In this document: positions 5,245 through 12,122 of the stretch, piece by piece
Layout: each line of letters opens with the position of its first letter
Position numbering within the stretch: the stretch's first letter is position 1
Notes under the pieces: generated by a model
Told to the model about the DNA's origin: nothing
The model's database searches: none
What the model saw: only the letters and a program-made list of their open reading frames with translations
Made by a program: the position numbers and the translations under genes
Source of the DNA: JAYVJM01 sp043769275
Lineage (GTDB): Bacteria > Pseudomonadota > Gammaproteobacteria > Pseudomonadales > UBA7239
Assembly (NCBI GenBank): GCA_043769275.1
Contig: JAYVJM010000075.1
Location: 1 to 13,738, forward strand
Direction: 5' to 3'
DNA: 13,738 nucleotides

Positions 5245-7587
5245 ATGAACACAAAAAAACGACGTGTGCCATTGCTGTGCTTACAGTATTTGCCTGCGCT
5301 GCTGGTTGTTTTGATGTTCAGCGTCGCGGTGCGTGCGGCACCTTTGGTGGAGGTCAATCAAACTCGGGTGAATATGGACCTTTCGCCTTATGTCGACGTT
5401 TTAGAAGACGCGAGCGGGCAGTTGACGATTGCGGATGTCACTTCTGCACGTTTTGCTTTTCAATTTGCTTCGGTACCCCTGACGGAACTGTTTTTTGGTT
5501 ACACGTCTTCAGCTTATTGGATACGTTTTACTGTGGAAAATCAGCGTGATATCGACACATCTTTTGTGTTGAATGTCAGTCCTGTGGATATTAATTACCT
5601 CGATTTATTTGAAGTGAACACACTAACAGGCGCGCTGCGCCAGCGGGTTAGCAGCGGTTCCTCGCGGGTTTTTGAGGCAAGGCAATATGATCATCCGTTG
5701 TATTTGTTTGATTTGCCCGTCGATGCCTACACGGCTCGTAGCTATTATCTGCGGGGCGCTTCCAACAAAACGCTCAACCTAGAGTTGAACCTCAGTACAC
5801 CGCGTGAGCACTTGCACAACATTAGCGTGCGCGATGGCGTGCAAGGCGCGCTGCTGGGCTGCCTTTTTTTGCTGACGTTGGCGCATTTGGCTTTGTTTTT
5901 CCTGTTTCGCTACCGCGCTTTTCTTTGGTGCAGCCTGTGCTTGCTGGCGATAACACTGTTGCAAATCAGCTGGGATGGCTACCTGTTACGTTATTTCACG
6001 CCCAATGATTTGCTGTTAGACAGGCAGCTATTGGTGAGTATTTATTTATCGCTGTTGTGTGCCAAATTGTTTGCGCAATCTTTGCTCGATACGCGCAGAC
6101 GCGCACCGTGGCAACACCATACATTAAGTGCGCTGGCCGTATTTTGTGGCCTAGCGGCGATAGCAAGCTTGTTTATTCACCCTTCCGTTAACGCCATTGT
6201 TGCTGCGTCGACCGCCGGCGTTAGCATGCTGCTGGTTTTCATCTTTACCATGCATGCCAATATGGCGGGCTTGCCTATGGCGAGGCATTTTTTATTGGCG
6301 CGCACGGTTACCTCGGGCATTGTTTTGCTGTCAATTGTCACGGTCTACGGTTACTGGCCGCAGAGTTCATTTATGAATTGGGGCATGCCTTTAGCGATCA
6401 TTATTGAGGCGATGATTATGGCGATAGCCATGACGGCCACTTGCTTGTCTGCCTTGCGCCAGCAACAAGTGTTTGCATTGAATCAGCCGGTGAAACACCC
6501 GCAGCGGGCGCTTATCAATTTGGCCGATATTTGCCACGAAGTGCGCACACCCATTAGCGGCATTCTCGGTATGAGTGACCTTTTGCTGGATGGCAATTTA
6601 AGCGAGCAACAACGCAAGCAGGTGAGCACGGTGCGTAAGTCAGGGCAGGCTTTGCTGGATGTCACGCATAAAATCGTTGACCTGTCCATGATTGAGTCGG
6701 GGCAGGCTGTGTTGCACTGTATGCCGTTTGATCTTGATTATTTAGTGGAGTGTTGTGTTGAGAATTGCCGTGCACGCGCCGAGTCCAACAACATTGAATT
6801 GATTTATTGGGTAGACAGCAAAACCGAGCGTCTTGTGAAAGGTGACCAGGAAAAAGTGCAGCAAATTTTGATTAACTTGTTGCATTTTGCGCTGCGCCAT
6901 CTGGAGTTTGGCGCGATTAGCTTGAGCGTGTCGCCCCTCGCCAATAGGCAAACACAGTTCAGTCTACGTGCGTGTCACAGCGCGCAGGGAAGCACCACGC
7001 AGTCGGAAACACGCGCACTGAGCGCTAGCGATCAGCTTAATCTTACTATCGCGGAACAATACATTCAGCTCATGCAGGGGATTCTAGCGGTGCGCCAACA
7101 TATTGGCGGTGGTGTCACCATGGATTTTTGTCTTACGCTGGAAGCTCAAGCGGGTGTTGTCGTGCACGACGATGAGCGCGTATTGCGCGGCAAGCGCCTG
7201 CTGATTGTCGACAATAGCGCCTACTGCGCGATCATCGGGCAGCAGGCTATGCAGTGGGGGATGCAGGTTATATCTGCACAAGGCGGTAAAGAAGCGCTCG
7301 CCATTTTGCGCTCGCGCACTACGCTCGATGAGCCTTTTGATGCTGTATTGCTTGATTACGACATCCCCACCATGACGGGTGTAGAGTTGGCGGCTAATAT
7401 CCGGATAGATAACCATATCGACAGCAAGAAATTGTTGATTATTATGCTCACAGGTGCCAGTAAAGCCCAAGGCGAAATAATGGCCGACAATACCGACATT
7501 CAGTCCATTTTGTATAAGCCACTGTCAGGCAAAAGTCTCAAGCAGGCCTTACAAGCTACGCTGCAGCAGTATTTGCAAGCGGCATGA
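5245..7587 (+). CDS. RetS-like hybrid sensor histidine kinase (7TMR-DISM, degenerate kinase domain, receiver)
   Basis: With ATG 5245 the protein has 780 residues and opens with a good signal peptide (MNTKKRR, hydrophobic core, VRA-AP cleavage near 31). Longer in-frame starts (ATG 5185, TTG 5158) would bury it. A 7TMR-DISMED2-type periplasmic domain (about 42-175, SSAYWIRFTVEN) is followed by seven membrane segments (about 195-405). HisKA carries HEVRTPISGILGM with His431. The ATP-binding domain is degenerate: in the N-box the magnesium-binding Asn is replaced by Phe548 (INLLHFALRH), and neither DxGxG nor GxGLGL glycine boxes remain (SASDQLNLTIAEQYIQLMQG). The C-terminal receiver (about 648-775) keeps the phospho-acceptor Asp704 (LLDYDIP), Thr and Lys, but has VDN in place of the acidic pair. 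P. aeruginosa RetS has two receivers. Position after purD matches retS; in Pseudomonas RetS restrains GacS and favours acute over biofilm behaviour. Confidence 0.85.
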   Translation: MNTKKRRVPLLCLQYLPALLVVLMFSVAVRAAPLVEVNQTRVNMDLSPYVDVLEDASGQLTIADVTSARFAFQFASVPLTELFFGYTSSAYWIRFTVENQRDIDTSFVLNVSPVDINYLDLFEVNTLTGALRQRVSSGSSRVFEARQYDHPLYLFDLPVDAYTARSYYLRGASNKTLNLELNLSTPREHLHNISVRDGVQGALLGCLFLLTLAHLALFFLFRYRAFLWCSLCLLAITLLQISWDGYLLRYFTPNDLLLDRQLLVSIYLSLLCAKLFAQSLLDTRRRAPWQHHTLSALAVFCGLAAIASLFIHPSVNAIVAASTAGVSMLLVFIFTMHANMAGLPMARHFLLARTVTSGIVLLSIVTVYGYWPQSSFMNWGMPLAIIIEAMIMAIAMTATCLSALRQQQVFALNQPVKHPQRALINLADICHEVRTPISGILGMSDLLLDGNLSEQQRKQVSTVRKSGQALLDVTHKIVDLSMIESGQAVLHCMPFDLDYLVECCVENCRARAESNNIELIYWVDSKTERLVKGDQEKVQQILINLLHFALRHLEFGAISLSVSPLANRQTQFSLRACHSAQGSTTQSETRALSASDQLNLTIAEQYIQLMQGILAVRQHIGGGVTMDFCLTLEAQAGVVVHDDERVLRGKRLLIVDNSAYCAIIGQQAMQWGMQVISAQGGKEALAILRSRTTLDEPFDAVLLDYDIPTMTGVELAANIRIDNHIDSKKLLIIMLTGASKAQGEIMADNTDIQSILYKPLSGKSLKQALQATLQQYLQAA

Positions 7588-7629
7588 GTGTTTTTGTATT
7601 TGGTTTTTTGGCACGTTAAGGAGATAGAT

Positions 7630-8286
7630 ATGCCGCAACATAAAAGCCATCGTCAGCTTAGCCCATTGGATATGGTGCTGATGACCGTAGACCGCGCCCT
7701 GCGCACTGTCACCGGAAACACGCAGCCATCGTCGCGTCGCTCACCGGCGCAAAGTGCGCATGAATGTGCGTTCACAGAAGCCGAGCGCAGACACGCCCAA
7801 GGTTTGATGCGCGTGAACCACACCGGTGAAGTTTGCGCGCAAGCGTTGTATCAAGGGCAGGCTATGACGGCAAAACTGCCTGAAATACGGGCGGAAATGG
7901 AGCGCGCAGCAGAGGAAGAGGTCGATCATCTGGCTTGGTGTGAGGAGCGCGTTAAGCAGCTAGGCGGGCATTTGAGTTTGCTGAACCCTTTATGGTATGG
8001 CCTGTCTTTTGGCATGGGTGCAGCGGCAGGATTGGTGGGCGATAAAGTGAGCTTAGGTTTTGTGGCTGCTGTAGAAGAGCAGGTGTGCGAACACCTGAAA
8101 GAACACCAACAAACACTGCCGCTACAGGACAACAAAAGCCGTGCGATTGTCGAGCAAATGCTGATCGATGAAGCCAAACACCGCCATCAGGCATTGGACG
8201 CAGGTGGAGTTGCTTTCCCTCAGCCAGTTAAATGCGCGATGACAACTGTGTCGCGAGTGATGACGCGCAGCAGTTTTCATTTTTAA
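7630..8286 (+). CDS. coq7: 3-demethoxyubiquinol 3-hydroxylase (Coq7 type)
   Basis: Coq7 is a membrane-associated di-iron monooxygenase that performs the penultimate hydroxylation in ubiquinone synthesis; it replaces UbiF in many proteobacteria. The 218-residue product has the family length, and the carboxylate-bridged di-iron ligands are in place: Glu67 (TGEVCAQ), Glu97 and His100 (EEEVDHLAW), Glu149 (AVEEQV), Glu181 and His184 (DEAKH). The hydrophobic GLSFGMGAAAGLVGDK segment is typical. ATG 7630 is chosen because TAAGGAGA lies 5 nt upstream; an in-frame GTG at 7588 would add an unconserved leader. It begins 42 bp after the RetS-like gene and may share its transcript. It converges on the PEBP-like gene with only 24 bp between the stops. 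Confidence 0.96.
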   Translation: MPQHKSHRQLSPLDMVLMTVDRALRTVTGNTQPSSRRSPAQSAHECAFTEAERRHAQGLMRVNHTGEVCAQALYQGQAMTAKLPEIRAEMERAAEEEVDHLAWCEERVKQLGGHLSLLNPLWYGLSFGMGAAAGLVGDKVSLGFVAAVEEQVCEHLKEHQQTLPLQDNKSRAIVEQMLIDEAKHRHQALDAGGVAFPQPVKCAMTTVSRVMTRSSFHF

Positions 8287-8310
8287 ACAGCCGCTTGTTT
8301 TCGCTTCAGG

Positions 8311-9009
8311 TTAACGGCGGTATTTAGCCAAAAAACCGGTGTGTTTCAGTGCGTTTTTTTCGATTATAGCAATAAGGTCTTCAGGGCTTTCAGATCCAGG
8401 ATCGTCAATTTTTTCAACTTTGAGGGCGTATACGGTAAATATGTATCGGTGTGGTTTGTTCTTTGGCGGGCATGCCCCGTCAAAGAAGTCATCACCGTAG
8501 CTGTTAGAGCCTTGCACCGTTCCGGGTGGTAACAGCGTGTCGGATGAGCCGACCGCTGTTGTATCTTCTGTGGCGGTATCGCTGATGTCTCCGTTTACGT
8601 ATGCATCTGTTGTATCGCCTGCTGGGTCACTTGTTGGGTCGCCTGTTGCTTCGCCTGCCAGGTCGTCTAATAACGTGTCGTCTGCTTTGCCTGCATTGGC
8701 GACTAATTCCGTTACGTTGGCAGGAATGTTATATGCAATCCAATGCCAAAAAATCGGCCCCCTTCCATTAGGGTCGTGCACCGTAATCGCATAGCTTTTT
8801 GTGCCTTTTGGTCCTGGTGTCCATCGCAGTGCCGGCGATTGATTTTGCCCCGAACAGCCAGAGTCGTTATATACCTGAGCTTGAGAAAGCGTTGAGTTTG
8901 GTTTAATGCTGGGGCTTGAAAGCGTGAATTTTTGTGGCTTTACCTTTGCCTGCACCAAAGTGGATGCCAAACAAAACCCTACCAGCAAAATCGTCCGTAC
9001 ACGAAACAT
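8311..9009 (-). CDS. Secreted PEBP/YbhB-YbcL-like protein with acidic repeat insert
   Basis: The 232-residue product starts with a signal peptide (cleavage likely after VQA, residue 21), so it should be periplasmic or secreted. The rest matches the YbhB/YbcL Raf-kinase-inhibitor-like (PEBP) family: GCSGQNQSPALRWTPGPKGTKSYAITVHDP, FWHWIAYNIP, then GTVQGSNSYG, GACPPKNKPHRYIFTVYAL. PEBP proteins have a small anion or phosphate-binding pocket; bacterial roles are poorly known. Between the two conserved halves lies an insert (about 110-158) with 14 acidic and no basic residues, rich in Asp, Thr and Gly. E. coli YbcL has only a short loop there. Part of the insert derives from 12-bp tandem repeats. 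ATG 9007-9009 has GGAG a few nt upstream. The gene follows mrp on the same strand after a 187-bp gap with a probable terminator. Confidence 0.88.
   Translation of the reverse strand: MFRVRTILLVGFCLASTLVQAKVKPQKFTLSSPSIKPNSTLSQAQVYNDSGCSGQNQSPALRWTPGPKGTKSYAITVHDPNGRGPIFWHWIAYNIPANVTELVANAGKADDTLLDDLAGEATGDPTSDPAGDTTDAYVNGDISDTATEDTTAVGSSDTLLPPGTVQGSNSYGDDFFDGACPPKNKPHRYIFTVYALKVEKIDDPGSESPEDLIAIIEKNALKHTGFLAKYRR
8609..8668. repeat. Five imperfect 12-bp tandem units in the PEBP-like gene
   Basis: Five consecutive 12-bp units fit the plus-strand consensus GTTGGGTCGCCT (8609-8620, 8621-8632, 8633-8644, 8645-8656, 8657-8668), with one to several changes each. On the coding (minus) strand they encode a tetrapeptide periodicity of the type TGDP/TSDP/AGDT. 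The period is a multiple of three, so copy-number changes would keep the reading frame. Confidence 0.8.
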
Positions 9010-9106
9010 GGCAATACTCCATACCTGTTTTTGGGCTCATAGCTCCCGAGCATAGGCACAACCGCAGCACTATGCAGGGTGGCTAAATTCTGTTTTTCCC
9101 CAAGCG

Positions 9107-9150
9107 ACTTCCTGATTTTACTTTAGCTGTTTTTTAAAAAACTTCCTGAT
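9107..9150. repeat. 10-bp direct repeat ACTTCCTGAT
   Basis: ACTTCCTGAT occurs at 9107-9116 and 9141-9150, start to start 34 bp. The second copy is part of the probable mrp terminator stem. The rest of the 187-bp gap between mrp and the PEBP-like gene (9010-9196) is T/A-rich with no gene. Confidence 0.5.
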
Positions 9151-9156
9151 GAAGTT
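9136..9156 (-). terminator. Probable intrinsic terminator after mrp
   Basis: On the minus strand AACTTC (9156-9151) and GAAGTT (9145-9140) pair around a 5-nt loop, followed by a run of T (9139-9136, then A-rich). The stem is short and GC-poor, so termination may be leaky. Its place 40-60 nt beyond the mrp stop supports the call. Confidence 0.55.
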
Positions 9157-9196
9157 AGTGCGGTAAGACGTGCGTAAAGGCTTTTTTTAGAGGAAA

Positions 9197-10291
9197 TCAG
9201 TCTTTCGCAGAAACGATATTGGGAATCATGCTGCCAAGCGGCTGTAAAGAAAGAGTGGCTGCCATTTGGCGCGCCATTTCGCGGTAAATAGCGGCAATTT
9301 TGCTGCCAGGCTCTGCTACGACAATGGGCTTTCCGCTATCGCCTAACGCGCGGATACGAATATCCAGCGGCAGCGACCCAAGCAACTGCGTTTCATATTC
9401 TTGAGCGATGCGCTCCCCGCCGCCGCTGCCAAAAATGGATTCTATATGGCCGCAGTGGGAGCAAATATGCTGGCTCATATTTTCCACAATGCCCAATACG
9501 GGGATATGGACTTTGCGAAACATTTCAATGCCTTTTTTTGCATCAAGCAAAGCCATGTCTTGCGGTGTGGTGACAATCACGGCGCAGGTCAGCGGCGCAG
9601 ATTGCGACAAGGTCAGCTGGATATCGCCCGTGCCTGGTGGCATATCGACCACCAAATAGTCGAGGTCTTCCCACAGCGTTTGATTGAGCATTTGTGTCAA
9701 CGCGCCACTGGCCATGGGTCCGCGCCACACCATCGGCGTGTTTTCAGTGACCAGAACCCCCATGGAAATCAGTTGCACGCCGTGGGCTTTAATCGGCACA
9801 AAGTATTTTTGTTCATGCGATTCAGGGCGAGTATCGGCAGGCAGTCCCATCATTAGCGGGATGCTGGGGCCATAAATGTCGGCATCGAGCACGCCCACAC
9901 GAGCGCCTTCAGCCGCCAGCGCCAGTGCCAGATTCACGGCTGTAGTCGATTTTCCAACACCGCCCTTGCCTGAGGCGATGGCGATAATGTTGTTAACTCG
10001 ACGCATAGGGGCAACTTTGCCGTTGGTTTTATAGGCACCGATGCGCCAGTCAATTTTCACATTAACGGTTTTGATCTCTGACACCGCATTGCACACAAGC
10101 GCGCCAATGGCTTCCGCCATTTCAGCCCGCACACCAAGGGCGGGGTAGCCGAGTTCGATGTCGATATGCGCGACATTCGCGTCAACGTGAATACGCCGCA
10201 TGCACTGTGCGGCCAGTAAATCCATATGTAGGTATGGGTCTATCCATAAACGCAAGGCATTTTCAATAAGGGGGATTAGGGGCGAGGCCAT
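9197..10291 (-). CDS. mrp: Mrp/ApbC iron-sulfur cluster carrier ATPase
   Basis: Mrp/ApbC proteins are dimeric P-loop ATPases that bind and hand over [4Fe-4S] clusters. The 364-residue product is similar in length to E. coli Mrp (369). An N-terminal MIP18-like domain (about 1-85) precedes the deviant Walker A GKGGVGKS (108-115). Further motifs are LDADIYGPSIP, MVWRGPMAS, DYLVVDMPPGTGDIQLTLSQ, TTPQDMALLDAKKG and IVENMS. The cluster-binding cysteines Cys277 and Cys280 are in CSHCG, with the family GSGGGERIA after them. ATG 10289-10291 lacks an obvious ribosome site, so a start slightly further downstream (for example Met23) cannot be excluded. The gene is divergent from the diguanylate cyclase gene; metG, often divergent from mrp in enteric bacteria, is not here. 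Confidence 0.95.
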   Translation of the reverse strand: MASPLIPLIENALRLWIDPYLHMDLLAAQCMRRIHVDANVAHIDIELGYPALGVRAEMAEAIGALVCNAVSEIKTVNVKIDWRIGAYKTNGKVAPMRRVNNIIAIASGKGGVGKSTTAVNLALALAAEGARVGVLDADIYGPSIPLMMGLPADTRPESHEQKYFVPIKAHGVQLISMGVLVTENTPMVWRGPMASGALTQMLNQTLWEDLDYLVVDMPPGTGDIQLTLSQSAPLTCAVIVTTPQDMALLDAKKGIEMFRKVHIPVLGIVENMSQHICSHCGHIESIFGSGGGERIAQEYETQLLGSLPLDIRIRALGDSGKPIVVAEPGSKIAAIYREMARQMAATLSLQPLGSMIPNIVSAKD

Positions 10292-10343
10292 AGCGGGAGC
10301 ACTTCAGGAAACAGGGGCACCATTATAGGCAGCCTGCGGTAGA

Positions 10344-10356
10344 GTAACGACGTTAC
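10344..10356. promoter_or_regulatory. GTAACG-A-CGTTAC palindrome (operator-like)
   Basis: A perfect 6-bp inverted repeat with a 1-nt centre lies 53 bp before the mrp start, in the 215-bp region shared with the divergent cyclase gene. Its form is that of a dimeric-regulator site. No regulator is encoded nearby, so function is inferred only from shape and place. Confidence 0.4.
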
Positions 10357-10382
10357 AAAGCGCAAGGGTATACGCAGATATG

Positions 10383-10413
10383 CGGCCAGCGGCCTTAAAA
10401 AGACCGCTGGCCG
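10383..10413. repeat. Strong 10-bp GC-rich hairpin between mrp and cyclase gene
   Basis: CGGCCAGCGG (10383-10392) pairs perfectly with CCGCTGGCCG (10404-10413); inside the 11-nt loop CTT and AAG can pair further. Neither side has a T-tract, so it is not an obvious terminator although its stem is strong. It lies 94 bp before the cyclase start and 92 bp before the mrp start. The remaining sequence (10292-10506) shows no gene. Confidence 0.65.
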
Positions 10414-10506
10414 GATGAATTAAACCATTCGCGCAGATGACGGTCGTGCAGCATTTAGTGCGAGTGTATGGTGCCGGAAGGATGAAGATACAATAAAGGC
10501 AGGAGT

Positions 10507-12069
10507 ATGCTCAGTCACTTTACCTATTTGCGCACCTTAACTCTGGTATTGGGGTTGGCTTTGGCTGGTGCCTCCCTCTATCTTTCGCTACGCCATGAGC
10601 GCGAGCAGATTTTTCAGCGCTATACATCAGAAATAGACGCGCTGGCAGGCTCGCTGGAGTTAGAGCTTGGCCACAATATCGCGCTATTGATGTCGTTTCG
10701 CAGCCTTCATGAAGCCGTTCCGCAAGTGGATGCCGAGGGTTTTCGTATTTTCAGTCGTAACTTGCGCGAGTTTAACCAAGGCATTTACAGCATGAAGTGG
10801 GTGCCGCGCGTGCTTCAACCTGAGCGCGAAGCCTTTGAGCGTAACAAGCTACAAAAAAGAGGCGGCACGTACATAACCGCGATTAATGGCGGCGGCAAGT
10901 CGCAGGTGGCGACAGTCGGCGACGAGTATTATCCCATTCTGCTTTCCGAACCCGCAGAGCACCCTGAGCTGCCTATTGGCTATGACTTGTATTCAAACAT
11001 GGACACGCGTTTTGCGCTGGAAACTGCAGCGGCGAACAATCAGGCCATTGGTAGCCCAGTGTTAATTAACCAAAATGGCGAAAGCCATTATGCCTACCTG
11101 ATAGCGTTGCCCATTTACCGCAAAGTCACAAAAAGTGACGCCGAACGCTGGCAGCAACTCAAAGGTTTTGTGGTTGGCGTATTCGACATACGCGCATTGT
11201 TTGATGGGGTGTTAAATAACGCGTCGGATTGGGACAAGGGTAGCCAGCTCACGCTGGAAGATAGTTCTGGCCAGAGTAGTGTGCAAATACACATTGCCGA
11301 ACAAGCATCTCAACATGTCATACACGACGAGCGTTTTACCTACAACAAAAAGCTCACTCCGATTGCCGATCTACAGTGGTACCTTGTCGGCCACCCGTCT
11401 GCTGATTATTTTCGCGCACACCGCACGTTATATCCTTATCTTCTGGGTCTGGGGATTTTACTTTTTTCGCTGATGATAGAAGCGTATTTAAGCGTATTGC
11501 GCCGAGCAGACAAAAAATTACACGATATCGCGCTCATCGATAGCCTTACCGGTATCGCCAATCGCCGTCGTTTTTTTGAGCATCTCAGCCGTGAGTGGCC
11601 GCGTGCGCTACGTTTTTCGCGTCCGCTGTCTGTCATTATCATGGATGTCGACCACTTCAAAAAATACAACGACACCTACGGCCACGTACCGGGCGATCAC
11701 TGCCTGCGTGATATTGCACAGATATTGCAGCGCAACATAAATCGCCCGGGCGACTTGCTGGCTCGCTACGGCGGTGAAGAATTTGCTGTTTTGCTGCCGG
11801 AAACTAAGCTGGAAGCCGCCCGCAATCTTGCCGACAAATGCCGCCAAGCCGTGCAGGATGCGGCAATCGCGCATATTGGTAATCCGCAATACGGTTGCGC
11901 CACTGTTAGCATGGGCGTTGCCTGTGTGGTGCCGACAAAAATCTTGCGCGCCGATCAGCTCATTGAGATGGCCGATGCTGCACTTTATGCGAGTAAAAAT
12001 ACGGGGCTTAATTGCGTAAGTGTGTATTGTCAAGCCGCTGTAGAGCAGCCGGATGCCCTAGAGGCGTAA
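10507..12069 (+). CDS. Membrane diguanylate cyclase with CHASE sensor domain
   Basis: The 520-residue protein makes c-di-GMP from two GTP. A membrane segment (about 9-28) is followed by a periplasmic CHASE domain (about 70-290), identified from FNQGIYSMKWVPRVLQPEREAFE, YYPILLSEPAE, GYDLYSNM and the LETAAANNQAIGSPVLINQ region. A second membrane segment (about 308-330) leads to the GGDEF domain (about 340-505) with DSLTGIANRRRF, IIMDVDHFKKYNDTYGH and an intact GGEEF active site (422-426). RPGD at 413-416 lies five residues before it, the RxxD product-inhibition I-site, so feedback control is likely. CHASE domains sense small extracellular ligands; the ligand here is unknown. ATG 10507 has AAAGG 7 nt upstream. 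bioA follows 53 bp later, probably by chance of neighbourhood. Confidence 0.95.
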   Translation: MLSHFTYLRTLTLVLGLALAGASLYLSLRHEREQIFQRYTSEIDALAGSLELELGHNIALLMSFRSLHEAVPQVDAEGFRIFSRNLREFNQGIYSMKWVPRVLQPEREAFERNKLQKRGGTYITAINGGGKSQVATVGDEYYPILLSEPAEHPELPIGYDLYSNMDTRFALETAAANNQAIGSPVLINQNGESHYAYLIALPIYRKVTKSDAERWQQLKGFVVGVFDIRALFDGVLNNASDWDKGSQLTLEDSSGQSSVQIHIAEQASQHVIHDERFTYNKKLTPIADLQWYLVGHPSADYFRAHRTLYPYLLGLGILLFSLMIEAYLSVLRRADKKLHDIALIDSLTGIANRRRFFEHLSREWPRALRFSRPLSVIIMDVDHFKKYNDTYGHVPGDHCLRDIAQILQRNINRPGDLLARYGGEEFAVLLPETKLEAARNLADKCRQAVQDAAIAHIGNPQYGCATVSMGVACVVPTKILRADQLIEMADAALYASKNTGLNCVSVYCQAAVEQPDALEA

Positions 12070-12122
12070 AAAGCCGCAAGGGTGGCGATACAATCCCCGC
12101 CTACGCGCCCAGGCTTTATTCC

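Noticed and set aside
7588..7629. GTG start extending Coq7 by 14 residues
   Set aside because: The leader has no family match, while ATG 7630 has a strong TAAGGAGA site just upstream.
8537..8794. Plus-strand reading frame opposite the PEBP-like gene
   Set aside because: It is a Ser/Val/Ala-rich shadow of the 12-bp repeat region with no recognisable domain.
12087..12094. GATACAAT before bioA and again at 10487-10494 before the cyclase gene, as -10 promoter boxes
   Set aside because: No -35 element lies at the right distance, and the copy at 10487 would leave almost no room before the ribosome site.
12012..12122. Upstream extension of BioA overlapping the cyclase gene
   Set aside because: The extra residues do not match BioA proteins, and the family start aligns with ATG 12123/12126.
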